From Escarpia spicata (Eukaryota; Annelida; Polychaeta; Sabellida; Siboglinidae): DNA of 64,000 nucleotides. The notes under the pieces are model-generated. The model made no database searches. It had not been told where the DNA came from and worked only from the letters and a program-made list of their open reading frames with translations. Made by a program: the position numbers and the translations under genes. The DNA is taken from the NCBI GenBank assembly GCA_963995525.1, contig OZ023205.1, positions 57,328,098-57,392,097 on the forward strand. The letters run 5' to 3'. Below are positions 41,466-53,379 of this stretch, piece by piece; within the stretch, counting starts at the first letter, position 1; each line of letters starts with the position of its first letter.

Positions 41466-44377
41466 CTATGTGTATCCCGCCCGTCTGAGGTATGTGTCGA
41501 TTTTATTTTTAAACATATTCACGCTACTAGCACCCACACAATCAACAGGTAATCTGTTCCATTCATTTACAGTCCTTTGTGAAAATGAAAACTTTCTTAT
41601 ATCCAATCTACTCTGCTCCTTTGCTAATGCAAGATCATGTCCTCTAGTCCTTCTATCTTTCTTAACTGAGAAAAACATATTTCTATCAATATTTTCATAA
41701 CCCTTCAATATTTTAAACACTTCTATCTGATCTCCTCTCAATCTCCTGGACTCTAGTGTTGTTAAACCGCATTTTTTTAGGCGTATTTCGTAACGAAGAT
41801 CCTTCAGATTTGGTCTCATTTTAGTTGCTCTCCTCTGCACTCTTTCTAGCATATCTATGTCCTTCCTGCGATATGGCCTCCACGCTTTAATACAATATTC
41901 TAAATGAGGCCTAACTATTGTTTTGTACAGCGGTATTATTAGCTCTTTTTCCTTATACGTTATGTTTCGCCTAATTAATCCAAGGATTTGATTTCCCTTT
42001 GAAGCTGCAATTCCGCACTGCTCTGAAATCTTCATATCAGCACTAACGGTTAACCCTAAGTCTTTTTCTTTTACAGTAGTACTTAGTATAGTACCCCCCA
42101 TTGTATATTATACTTCTTCGTTCCCATGTCCTATGTGGAGGCATTTACATTTCCAAAAATTGAACATCATTTGCCACTTTTCAGACCATTTGATCAACCT
42201 GTCAAGATCATCTTGTAAATGCTGTCTATCTCCATCACTTTTAATCCTTCTAAACACTTTTGTATCAACCGCAAATTTCAACACCTTGCTTGTTATTTCA
42301 TCATCCAAATCGTTGATGTATATTAAGAATAATATAGGACCTAATACTGATCCCTGTGGTACCCCACTCAATACCGATTTCCAGTTTGAAGCCTCCCCAT
42401 CAACTACTACACGTTGTCTTCTGTCAATCAGCCATTGTTCTATCCAGTTTATTATACCATTTCGTATGCCATGGGCCTTTAGTTTAAGCAGTAATCTTTG
42501 ATGTGGTACTTTGTCAAAAGCTTACAATCTAAGTAGACGATATCTACTGGTGATCCCTCATCTACCCACTTAGTGATGTCTTCCAAAAAACATAACATAT
42601 TTGTTAAGCATGACCTCGCTTTAAAAAAACCATGTTGAGATGGGTTTATCAAGTTTTGTTTAACAAGAAAATCCTCCATGTGATCTTTAATTAGTCTTTC
42701 TAATAATTTACAAATCACTGATGTTAAACTCACTGGTCTATAGTTCTCTGACTTGTTTCTCGAACCTTTTTTGAATAACGGTATAATGTTTGCTTCTTTC
42801 CATTCTAAAGGAACCACTCCCTCTTCTAATGACAAGTTGAAAACTGTTGCAAGTGGTATGCTAATTTGTTCTACAATTTCCAATAATAGTTTGGGTGGAA
42901 TACCATCCACTCCAGGTGATTTATTATCCTTCATAGCCCTTATTTTCTTAGCTACCATTTCCGGGGTTACAATTAATTGTCCTAAATAGTCTGAATCTGC
43001 CCCCTTGAACTTAGCCTCTGGTATTGGCAGTGAACTAATATCTTCCCTGGTAAACACTGAACTAAAGTACTCATTCAGGTCTTCTGCCATTATGAATCCC
43101 TCTGATATTATATTTCCAGCACTATCTTCTAGAGGACCGACCATATCTTGAACTTTCTGTTTGCTTCGAACATACGCATAAAAACTCTTGCTGTCATGTT
43201 TTATATTACTAGCTAATTGTTGTTCATAGCTTCTCTTTGAATTTCTCATTTCAGCTGTAGCTTGGTTAAGTGCTTCTTTATAATTGTTGTAGTCTTCATC
43301 ATTTCCAGTACATCTATATGACTTCCACATCATTTGTTTATACTTAATTTTTCTAATGGCTTCTTTCGATAAGTGTTTCTTTTTGGACCGTTTTCCTTGT
43401 TTTTTGAAGGGTACAAATTTATCGATTATGCACTTAATTTCACTCTTTAATATATTCCAGCATTCTGTTGCCGTCTTATTTTTTAGTGTCTTATTCCAGT
43501 CTATCTTTGCTAAATATTTCCTCATGTCCTTATACCTTCCTTTGTAGAAATTTCTCCTATACTGCTTTTTGCTATTCCTTTCTGATTTTACTTTGATGGT
43601 AAAATGTATCTGGTTGTGATCGCTACTCCCCAGTGGCTCACATATCTTGACATTGTCAACTAATTCATTCTGTGAGGACAAAACTATGTCTAACACATTC
43701 TCACCCCTGGTTGGTTCTACCACATGTTGAGAAAGGAATGTATCTTGAACTAAAACTAAAAACTTGTGGTCCTCTCTCCCCATACTCTGTAGAGATTTCC
43801 ATTGTATATGCCCATGGTTAAAATCCCCCATAATAATACAGTCCCGTTTGCTTACTTCCCTTATAGCGTTTTGTATTTTTTCATTCTCTTCTATGCTTAT
43901 GTTTGGACTTCGATAAACTAACCCAACTGTTAACGTTGAGTTTCCTGTAACTATGTTACACCAAACAGCTTCTTCGCAATCTGCTTCTCTTTCTAATTTT
44001 ATTTCATAAGCCTGAATAGATTCTTTAATATATAAAATAACTCCACCCCCCTTTCTTCCTATTCTATCTTTTCTAAACATTACTTATCCTGTCAGTCCCA
44101 TTTCAGCATCTGATATATCGGTGGTGGTCCAGGATTCGGTTATACCTATTATATGAGGGTCAATATCTTCTACCATAATGTTTAGTTCATTTCTTTTGTT
44201 TACTATACTCCTTGCATTTAAACAAACACATTTATATCCAGCTTCAGAAGAGTTTTCCAGACTGTTATTTGTTGATTTATTTGTGCTGTCCTTACCTATG
44301 CCTCCATTTTCTCTCAACAGATTGCAGCTGTTTCTCTGAGAAAACTGCTGCCCCCTTTCCACTAAGATGGAGGCCAT
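41466..44377 (-). pseudogene. CR1 ORF2: endonuclease and reverse transcriptase
   Basis: Endonuclease motifs: CLNARSIVNKRNEL, IIGITESW (catalytic Glu), RSPNISIEENE, IIMGDFNHGHIQW, EPTRGENVLDIVLSS, SSDHNQIHF. RT motifs: KSPGVDGIPPKLL, EWKEANIIPLFKKG, NYRPVSLTSVICKLLER, SQHGFFKARSCLTN, IVYLDCK, SGVPQGSVLGPILFLIYIND, then FAVDTKVF where FADD is expected, and a CR1 C-terminus (LVRPHLEYC-like block, RRATKMRPNLKDLRYEIRL, NEWNRLP). Lesions: TAA at 44086-44084 before MFRKDR, frameshift near 42528 inside the LDFQKAFD motif, Asp-to-Val at 42269-42267, and TAA near 42108. Start chosen at MASILVERG, overlapping the end of ORF1. Would have made the target-primed reverse transcription enzyme. Confidence 0.93.
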
Positions 44378-45499
44378 CTATCATGTACATATCTTCCCTC
44401 CCAACAAAGTATCCCCATAAATCTGTGAATCCCACCCCCTCTTCTTCACACATCTGCTCAGCTAGTGCATTGATCGCCATCCTCTTGCAGTTTCTATACG
44501 TTGACCCCCTTCCTCCCATTACTGGCAAAATTCCTGACAAATTAACCTGTTCGACTCTCGTCTTCTTTAGCTTCCTCACTAACTGTCTATACTTCTGTAC
44601 TATCGCAGTTGTTCCCTCCCTGTCTGCATTATTTGTTCCTACATGTACCAGTATAGACCCCCCCCTTGCCATGTCCCAATACCTTCTCTACCCTGTCAGT
44701 TACATGTTCAATCCTAGCCCCCGATAAACAAACAACGATGTCCTTCCCCTCGCTCAGTGTCTTGTCCGTCTTTCTCATAATGGAGTCACCCATAAACACC
44801 CTCTCCTTCCTCATTGCCCCCTCAATCACTGCCTTAGAATAGCTCCTTCTTCGGTTTGCATCTGTCTGGTTGTTGTCTTTCCCCCCTGCCGTCTTCTCTC
44901 CTGTCACATTCTCTTCCGATCCATTCTGTCGCTTTTTCTCTTGTCACCTTTCCTCCTGTCAGCGTCCCTTTTATCGACTTCTCTTCTATCACATTTGCTC
45001 TCACTTCCTTTTGTCCCTTCTTCTTTCGCCCCGTCTCATTTTCCTCTCTCCTCTCCCGTTCCTTCTTCCCTCCCTCCTTCTCTACAGTCACTTTCTTCCC
45101 TGTCACCTTCACGCTTGTCACATTTTCTGTTGTCGATTTTCCAATTTCTTCCCCTCCAATCACCTTCTCTCCTCTCAATCTCCTTTCCTCGGTTTTCTTG
45201 CCACTGCTATTCTCCTTCAGTCTTGCAGTATCCTCACCTCTCTCCCTGTCGTCTCTCTCCATTCGACCTGCCTCCTTGCTAATTCCCATCTCCATTCCCT
45301 TCACAATATCTGTCAACCTAACTAACTCCTTCTGCAAACACTCCACCTTCCAACATCCATTGCAGTGAAAGGTGAATCCTTCCTCCATGGTTTCTGCCCA
45401 TGACTTTCCACACCCGGACAATGCAAAATCTACCCAGCTGTGGCAGTGATCGCACACCAAGTGTCGCTTTGCCTTGACTTGCCGCTTGCAAGGCGCCAT
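44292..45499 (-). pseudogene. CR1 ORF1: PHD-like zinc finger and SGNH esterase
   Basis: From MAPCKRQVKAK the protein has a Cys/His cluster (CDHCHSW, then CGKSW, HCNGCW) like the PHD-type finger of CR1 ORF1, and a long K/E/R-rich linker. It ends in an SGNH-hydrolase domain with FMGDSIMRK (catalytic Ser), VHVGTNNAD (Asn) and DGLHLSGKG (Asp and His). An esterase in ORF1 is known from CR1 and some L2 elements; its role is thought to be membrane or RNP association. Two frameshifts, both at C runs on the plus strand (CCCCCCC at about 44880 and CCCCCCCC at about 44660), split it into three frames; all catalytic residues survive. Confidence 0.9.
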
Positions 45500-45530
45500 A
45501 CCCCGATCAGAATTTATTTAATAACTTAAC

Positions 45531-46110
45531 TAACTTAGTCTTTATAAAGACTGTTTCCTGTGTACTACAGCACACTTTAGGTTACAAATTTCAATTACAC
45601 AGCCGACTATTTATCCTAACACGAACGCTAACATCACCGGTAGTGACCTAATTTAAATACAATCAATTACGTTATGTTAGGCTGCTTTACTTATTTAGAT
45701 TACGCCGCCCGACTATCGCCCTTGCTTAATTTTAACAACAATGCTACCTAATCAAAATATATAACAAGTACTGGCTTACACAGATATTATCTTATGTAAG
45801 TAGTTTGATGGTTGTTACTTTATCTCCTATATATATTCTACCACATAATCAGGTTTGTTAAATCTTGTGTACAACTTATCGAAGGCTAAGCCGCCTAAGT
45901 GAGTTACCCTATTATCACTCACTAAACTAAGGTGTTCTAAAATACTTTAACTAACTAACTTTAAGCATAACTGCTACTCAATATATGTTTATTGCAACTT
46001 TATGAATTATATTAAGGCAAACATAATACTTATCAATCAGTAATTCCACTTGTTTATCCACTTTTTTACACCACCAATTTCTACGATCTATCTCCGCCAA
46101 ATACAGCCTC
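45531..46110. other. No gene seen
   Basis: AT-rich spacer between CR1 and a Gypsy fragment. It may hold the CR1 5' UTR, but I cannot show it. Confidence 0.45.
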
Positions 46111-46119
46111 GATTGCACT

Positions 46120-46990
46120 ATCTGGGTGGATAATCACAAATTCAACTTAACAGGTTTGATAGCTCGTGATGAACGCCTGATAGCAGCTGGCGACTGAATG
46201 ACAGTCGGTGTTGGTGACCCTAACATGTTAGGTGCCTTAGCATTGGGTGCTTTTTCTGTTTGTCCTCTGGATCGACCACCACAGGCTCTGTCTCGGATGT
46301 CACGACAATGGGAGGTGCAGTCGCGACATCGCTCTAACCTCCAGGTGTAGCTGGGTGGTCATCATTCGCGACCATGTGGTCCACATGAACGGATCGCCTC
46401 CTGTTTCCTGGCAGTCTAACCAAATATTGTTAGTGGCCCTAAAACTCTGACCACCGTTCCAGTGTCCACTTCTCCATTCCTCATGTCATGTTTCTGACTC
46501 TCACTCTCTAGTAGACGTCGAACTTGCGAAGGCTTAAATGAGCTCCAACATGCTGTTGTTTCTGCTTTAATTGCCGATCTTGCACTACTGCTTCGAGACT
46601 GAGTTTCGACATCGCAAGTCTGGTGCGTGGCGCTCGGTTCAGGTACAACTCTGACGGCGTTTTATTGTAAGTGAATGCGGTATGTTTCGGTATTGGAGCA
46701 GTATGTCCGACAGACGTTGCTGTAATGGTAGCTGGCTGTTCGATTTTGCAAGCATCTTCTTGAATGTTTCGACATTCCTCTCCGCGAGGCCGTTCGTCGC
46801 CGGGTGGTAATCTGGACACAGTATATGCTTGACGTCATTCAACCTCAAGAAACGACAAAATTCCTCGCAAGCGAACCGAGGTCTGTTGTCTCGCGTGGTA
46901 ACCCAAATGCTGCGAATATACTTCTCAGTTGCACTATCGTCTTGCTTGCAGTAGCTCGTTTGACGGCTTGTGTCTGTAAACAAAGCCATT
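46120..46990 (-). pseudogene. Gypsy-type integrase C-terminal fragment
   Basis: Minus strand: RDNRPRFACEEFCRFLR (DDE second Asp, relative pattern SDNGPQF), VKHILCPDYHPATNGLAERN (the HPxTNGxAER motif with catalytic Glu), VETFKKMLAKS, LLQYRNIPHS, then after a frameshift ELYLNRAPRTRLAM and a broken C-terminal tail ending near 46130 in RRSSR-type basic residues. Frames change at about 46650 and 46500. No LTR recognised on either side. A solo piece of a Ty3/Gypsy polyprotein, a retroelement of the host genome. Confidence 0.85.
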
Positions 46991-46994
46991 TGTT

Positions 46995-47765
46995 ACGGAG
47001 AAAGGGGGTCACAGTCTATTGTAATTCATGGATATACATAATTATTTGTAATGTTCCAAATGCTAACAATGTCGTTTTCCTGCGGTACGTGCATAGTTGC
47101 CTATATAATAATAATACACCAACTGAACCCATGACCCATTGGATATGCGATCACTTCACATATTTAGGAGTTAGTAATAATTAAGCGAGATTTCTCATAA
47201 AGTTGATATTTATAATTCTAGTACATTTGTTTTCTATGTGATCATCTTCTCCACTTTTCTGACTACGTTTGTACTAAAATTCAGCGTATTCCTAATAACA
47301 TCACTGTATCTACGGGGTGTCTCAGAACACCACCCGATTTTTGACTCCCTAAAAATGTGCGAAGGTACGAGACATTGCAGTGGCACGGCGAACGATCACG
47401 TCCTTCCCCCTGTAGTTCCACTCGTAGTTTTTTGTTGTTAGATCTTGTTCTCAATCGAAGTTGACGTTTGTATAGGCCGTGAGTGGTGAGACATGTCTTT
47501 CTCTGTTACACCTCTTTCGTTTTATTGATTGATCTCCTTTCAGTATAGGTGATACACTCTCTACGAGGTTTATTATCATGGTTTAGTGATACAGCTGTAC
47601 ATGCAACTTAACAATATACTTATACATTACACTACTTGATAATATATGACGTATCCATAAAGTTCATATTTATATAATATAAAAGTAAATTATTAATATT
47701 TTTGTTTTGCTTATGAGTTGTAGTATTATTTTTACTATTCTATAACTAGGTAATATCTAGTAGTA
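46995..47765. other. No gene seen
   Basis: AT-rich. Short frames only. Nothing recognised. Confidence 0.5.
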
Positions 47766-47767
47766 GG

Positions 47768-50700
47768 CATCCTGCAGTCTCGTAAGACTATGGATCTGTG
47801 CCCTGGTGTCGAAGATCAGTTGTTGGCTTGGCAGCGTTTGTTGTGGCTGTAGAGGCCAATTCTTGAGTGGCAGTCTTTATTGCATATGCTGCACTTGAAG
47901 GTGCTCTCGGCTCTGTTCTCGGCATGGGTGTTTTTTTTCTGCGGTTGCGTTTTTCTTTTGCTAGCCTGCGGAGAGTATCCTCTCCTCTTTTGAGACCCCT
48001 GTGTAGTTTCTGCCTCCATGTGGATCGATCTCCAGCAAGATCTTCCCAGTTGTCAACATATATGTCTAGTGCCTTCAAGTCGCGCATGCATACGTCCTTG
48101 AAGATCAGCTTTCTTTTCAGTGGCCAGCTCACCGTAGAGGATATCTTTTGGAAGTCTCCCATCTTCCATCGGATGAACAAGGCCGAGCCAGCGGGGACGG
48201 CGTTGCCTGAGCATGGTCACCAGGCTTATAGACTTGGCACGTGAGAGGACCTCTGTATAGGGGACTCGGTCCTTCCAGGAGATCCCGAGGATGCGCCGCA
48301 AGCAGCGCATGTGAAATGAGTTCAGTCGATTCTCCTGAGTGGAGTACATCGACTCACTACCGTACAGAAGTGTACTCAGAAGCTAGGCGTTGTACACTGT
48401 CACCTTTGTGTGCTCTGTCAGCATTTTGTTATTCCACACTCTCCTTGCGAGCCGGGCAAGTGTTGAGGCCGCTCGCCCAATCCTTCTGCTGATTTCTGCT
48501 TTTAAGGAGAGGTTGTCAGCAACGGTGGACCCGAGGTAGGTGAAGAGGTGGACGACCTCTAGCTCATAATTGTTTATGGTGATGGCTGGGGGAGTGATCA
48601 AATCCTACCTCATGATGTTAGTCTTTCTCAAGCTGACTGTCAGTCCGAAATCCATGCATGCGTTTGCAAAGCGGTTTATGAGGTTTTGTAGCTCGTCCTC
48701 AGTATGCGTGATGACTACTGCATTGTCCGCAAACGGAAAGTCTCTGACGAGGGCCAGGCGCATCTTGGTCTTCGCCTTTAGGCGAGCCAAGTTGAATAGT
48801 TTTCCGTCAGATTTCGTGTGCATGTACACTCCCTCAGTCGAAGATCCAAAGGCGTGCTTCAACATAAGGGCAAAGAATATCGCAAAGACGGTTGGGACGA
48901 GGACGCATCCCTGTTTGACGCCACTGGTAACCTTAAAAGTCTCAGAAGTAGAACCGTCATACAGGATTGTACCTCTCATATCATCGTTGAATGAATTGAT
49001 TATGCTGCAGAGTTTTGGGGGGCATCCTATCTTCGGTAGGATCTTGAACAGATCATCCCTGCTCACAAGGTCGAAGGCTTTGGTAAGTTCGATGAAGGCA
49101 ATGTGCAGCGGCTTCTTCTGTTCCCTGCACTTCACATGTAACTGTCGAAGCGAAAAGATCATGTCACTAGTTGATCTATTTGCTCTGAAGCCACACTGAA
49201 AATTATGGGTAGAATCTGTCAGCGAGTATGTGTAGTCTGTTCAGGAAGACACGATCAAACAACTTGCCAACTAACCCCAGGAGTGAGATGCCTCTGTAAT
49301 TGTTACAATCACTCATGTCTCCTTTGTTTTTTGTATAGCGTGACGATGTTGGCGTCCCTCATGTCTTGCGGCATGGCCCCTTCACTCCAGCACTAACAAA
49401 GAAGTACGTGTAGGGGTTTGAGTAGGGTTCTCTTGCCGCACTTGATGATTTCGGGTGGAATCCCATCGCCTCTAGGTGCTTTTCTACTGGAGAGGTTGTC
49501 AATAGCCTTGCTGAGTTCGTCGATGGTTAGTTCCTCGTCCAGCTCCATTAAAATGGGTAGATATTCTATGCCACCCATGGCTGAGCTGGTGACAGCATTC
49601 TCTCAGTACCCTACCCACCTCTCCATTAGATTTTTCCTGTCATGGATCTGCTTGCCTGTGGAGGACCTTAGGGGAGTTGTCTTTCTTGATGCCGCTATAC
49701 GTGGCCCCAGTGTTGCCTGTATTAGCTGACCCTTGTATGTCCTTGCATATATGGTGCCAGTATTCGTTCGCACAACGCCTAGCAGTCTGCTGGACTTTGC
49801 TTCTGGCTGTTCGGAGTGTCTGGAGGGTTGCTTGGCTGGGTGAGCGCTTGTGTTATTCAAGGTCTGCGCGCTTGGCCTCGATAACTGAAGTCATGACACT
49901 GCAGTTAACCTCGAACCAATCATTTGTCTTCCGTGACTTCTTCTTTTCAAAGACTGCTGATGCCAGTGCTTTGATCGGGGGTGTCTCCAAGATGTATTGT
50001 GTCGGGGCTTCGTCTGAAAGAAGGAGTTGGTGATGCAGAGGTCGAATTGGAGCACAACTAAAGAAGTTGCTGTCCACACTAATTTATCTTGCCGACTCCG
50101 TGATGTCCCAACTGACTGGCCAGGCGACATGATCGGCTCCCACCCTTGCGTTGAAGTCACCCAACAGCAGCAGGTGTTTCTGTGGCGGTATGTGGCTGAT
50201 GATGAAATCCAGGTTTCCATAAAACTCATCTTTGGCTTCTGATGTTGAGTACATGGTTGCCGCATACACATTGATTATGTTGACAGGGCCGTCAGACGTT
50301 TGAAGACGGAGCGAGACGAGTATTTCAGATCCGTTTCCGTCAGGCTCTATCATCCCTATCAGTTTGTTCTTGACTGCAAAGCCTACGCCCTGCTCTCTTG
50401 TATCGTCGAGTCCCTTGCCTTGCCAATAGAACGTGTGGTCCCTTTTCCTCAAAGACCCTGATTCGGCCAGGCGTGTTACTTGGAGTGTGGCGATGTCGAC
50501 ATCAAACTTTTTGAGCTCGTTGTTAATGACTGCAGTCTTTCGGGCGTCACTGATGTCATGGAGGTCCTGTGAGATGCCTGTCGTCATAGTACGAATGTTC
50601 CAGCATCCCAACTTCATAGACGATTTCCTTTTCCGGTTCCGGTCCGTTTTCCTTTTCATTGTCTGTTTTGTACTCTGTCTTGTGTTGCTTAGTGCAGGGA

Positions 50701-51480
50701 TTTCAGTCCACTCTTCAGGCTACAAAACCCTAAGCCCCGCGCAACCAGTGAGGCAGGTGAACTGTGGCGAGACAACACCTTGCTGGCTTGGAGCTGCCCA
50801 GCTTGAGGCGGACGGTAGCTATCCAGTGAGATCTGTAGATCTCTCCCACCGTCAGAAGCAACCCCTGGCGCCACACTCCACGCCAATCGAGCAGGAGGCT
50901 TATAACCGGTAAACTGCTGCTTCCCGTGTTTTATCTACACCGTGAGGTGAAGCTGGAGTGTCCTCTCCAAGGCACAAGTCTGGGCAAGTTGATATGGAGG
51001 GCCAGTTTTTGCCCGTGCAGCAAGTCCCCCTCTCCACGTCACTGGTGTATCCAAAGGAACAGCCAGAGCTGATACAGTTTGGCACCAGTGCCGTCGCAGG
51101 AGCTACCAAAAGGAAGTTGAACACATCATCGGATTGCCTTCGTGTCTCCCACTCCGGATTTGTTGTCAGGATTTTCTAACTTAGCCTTTCCCATGCATGT
51201 GAAGGTATAGCCGCAAGGCCGCGAAGGTTTGGAACAAGAGTTTACCTTCTCCTAGACATGCGACCTGTCAAGGTTAACGAGTCCCATCTGCCCGAAGCGT
51301 CTGATTTTAACTTTTAAGGCGCCAGATATCCGCCTCTGCCCCTTCTTCTGTCAGTAAAGAACAATTCCGTCATGTGAAGGCCAGGAGCTGGATTGGGCTG
51401 TTAGAGGCTTTACGAGACGCACACCGTTGAGGCACTTAATAGGTAGTGAGAGCTTATCCTCATACCCATCCCGCTTAATA
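47768..51480 (-). mobile_element. Non-LTR retrotransposon with C-terminal zinc finger
   Basis: About 3.7 kb on the minus strand. It ends in TCTTACGAGACTGCAGGATG then CCTACTACTAG, a short TAC-type tail familiar from this LINE group. The 5' region upstream of the ORF (50660 to about 51480) is GC-rich with the KVLSRHSSPASLVARGLGF frame and the RPRRFGTR / YLLLDMRPVK-like frame commonly seen upstream of this group. The group is often annotated as craniofacial development protein 2-like; I do not assign a clade. Confidence 0.85.
47788..50659 (-). pseudogene. LINE ORF2: endonuclease, reverse transcriptase, zinc finger
   Basis: From MKRKTDRNRKRK: KLGCWNIRTMT, a VTR where SETR is usual, GVGFAVKNKL, VNIINVYAAT, LLLLGDFNARVGAD (endonuclease); IDELSKAIDNL, SSRKAPRGDGIPPEII, NNYRGISLLGLVGKLF, IELTKAFDLVSRDDLF, GVKQGCVLVPTVFA, then PFADNAVVITHTEDEL where FADD is expected (Asn codon at 48724-48722). 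C-terminal region: LFTYLGSTVADNL, RRIGRAASTLARL, FHMRCLRRILGISWKDRVP, and near 47820-47890 a C2H2-like FKCSICNKDC...HNKRC finger. Several frameshifts and at least one stop (near 49180). Non-functional. Confidence 0.88.
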
Positions 51481-51725
51481 GTCTTGGAATCAGTAATATG
51501 TAATTACCCTATATATGTAAACTAATGTAATACCATAATACATTACAAATAGAGGTGTGCGTATTGTACCAAGGAACCATAGCGAACCCCTGTTAGCATA
51601 GCGGACAACTTATTACCGCGTTTATGACCCTATTGGCCAGCCATAATACGCCGTGTGGCGTCGTTGATGTGGTACGTGTATGGCAGACCGATAGGGCCAT
51701 ATACGCGGTACTAAGTATATATTAT
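51481..51725. other. No gene seen
   Basis: Spacer between the LINE 5' region and Rep-A. Confidence 0.4.
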
Positions 51726-52080
51726 CGTAGGCGCGGAAACAGGGGGAAGGAGCAGCTGCCCCACCTGGAATGTACAACCCCGAGTCAATATGAGCCTAAA
51801 TGTGGGTTTTGGCGAGATTCAAGGGATGCAATTGGAGGTTTGTGGTGAGCTTCGATAATGTTGAACGTCGCCATATAAAATATTCAACATTCAATCTAAC
51901 CCCCCTTCTTCTGATGTCATCAGTCGAGAGCTGAGACAGCGGAGAAGCTTAAATTACGGCAGTGCGGCGGCGAAAACATTCCAACAGCACTCCCTCCCCG
52001 TCTTCCGATGTAATGATCCGACAGCGGAGCGGAGTGGTGCTGAAGCTCCGCTCCTCCAATATTAATTTCGTTCCCGCGCC
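51726..52080 (+). repeat. Rep-A copy with both candidate termini
   Basis: Starts CGTAGGCGCGGAAACAGGGG and ends TTTCGTTCCCGCGCC, which is the inverted form of TAGGCGCGGGAAC. If those are terminal inverted repeats, this ~355-bp copy is a complete small non-autonomous element. Interior: GGAGCAGCTGCCCC, TTTTGGCGAG, TGCAATTGGAGGTTT, then two TCTTC(T/C)GATGT...CAGCGGAG units. A second CATAGGCGCGG occurs at 52186. Confidence 0.7.
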
Positions 52081-52427
52081 AGTGCATATTATTACTGTAT
52101 TAATTAATTACGATACACTAAAACTGAATCACCTGCTAACATCCTGCACAATGCACATTATCGGCCTGCCATATTATGGCGTATATTATCATAGGCGCGG
52201 AAGAAGCAGCGACTAGAATTACCACTGACTCCACGACGGTGCACGTCAACGACACGCAGTGAGTGTTTGGTTACCGGAGAACGATAGCTGTCGACATAGC
52301 AAACGCCGGTGAAAACTCCTGCATGAATTGGCAAGCGGCTAATGTAGACAAGGAATGTTGGTAGTATGTCGCACCGATGACAAACCAAATCCGCGCAACT
52401 GTCACTTTCAACCGACGTTAACAAGAT

Positions 52428-53330
52428 CCAGGTGAAAAGTTTGACAACTTTGTCACGGATCTCCGAATTCTTGTGAAAGACTGTGGCTATGCTGAAGACG
52501 ACCGCATGCTCAGAGATGCAATTATTCTGAGATCATCGCAAGCCGCGGTCTGCGTGAAATGTCTAGAGAAAGGATACAAACTGACTCTAAACATGGCCAT
52601 GAATATTGGCCAGACCTACGAGACGTCCCAGGAAATTATGCGCGCAATAAACGTCGATGAAGACCCCACAATTCATGCCGTGAACATTGAAGGTCGGGGG
52701 AAACCGAGGATACCTGGACGTTCGAGGAACTGATCACAGTCCAGATTCCGCAAAGACCATGCTAAACAGAAAGCGCGATACCAGGCTCAACGGAAATGTC
52801 AGAAATGCGGGTACAACATATCGCACGAACGTTGCCCCGCTAAGGACAGCAAGTACCACTACTGTCATAAGACGGGACATTTTGCGTCGATGTGCCGCAA
52901 CAAGGCGAGCGCCCACATAGTTGAGGACATGTGTGGCTTTGAGCAATCAGATGATGACGGCGACGCACATCTGATCAATACCATCACCGATACGGACGGC
53001 GACTGGTGGGAAAGCACAGGTGTAAACGGAACACACATCCAAATGCAGATAGTCACCGGCGCTACGAAATCTCTGATGCCGTACAACGTGTACAGAGATA
53101 TGCACTGCAATCACCCAATCATAAAGACCGCTCGCAAGTTCAAATGGTACACTCGTCACCCAATTAAGGTAGAAGGTTGTGTCACACTCCCAACTCGGTA
53201 CACAACAATTGCGTTAAGGTACAGTACTACATCGTACATATATACCAGAAACCATTGTTATAAGAGCTTTGTTGTCGAAATTAATCCCAAACATGAGTAC
53301 AGTGGACACTCCACTTCGGGATGTGATGAA
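52428..53330 (+). pseudogene. Gypsy gag and protease region
   Basis: Gag: DNFVTDLRILVKDCGYAEDD, RDAIILRSSQAAVCVKCLEK, TLNMAMNIGQTYETSQE, DPTIHAVN. Two zinc knuckles follow at about 52799-52905 (CQKCGYNISHERC, then YHYCHKTGHFASMC). The protease segment TGATKSLMP has Val in place of the catalytic Asp (IVTGA where DTGA is usual; GTC at 53052-53054). Frames shift around 52740 and 52890. Resembles Mag-like Gypsy elements by gag motifs (inference). Confidence 0.82.
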
Positions 53331-53379
53331 ACGAGACGTCGATTTTTACTGAGGCAAACCACAACAGAGAAGCTTCGAA

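Larger units (their letters stand above)
41371..45530 (-). mobile_element. Nearly complete CR1-type LINE
   Basis: About 4.1 kb on the minus strand, with ORF1 (zinc finger plus SGNH esterase), ORF2 (endonuclease plus reverse transcriptase) and a 3' end terminating in two copies of AATCTTGTTA, the short tandem tail expected of CR1. 3' fragments of the same family occur at 12.7, 32.5, 58.2 and 60.1 kb, so it was active in this genome. The left end is sharp at the tail; the 5' limit is uncertain beyond the ORF1 start at 45499. Confidence 0.92.

Noticed and set aside
44856..45368. Three overlapping 110-170 codon plus-strand frames rich in Ser/Pro/Phe
   Set aside because: Antisense of the K/E-rich linker of CR1 ORF1.
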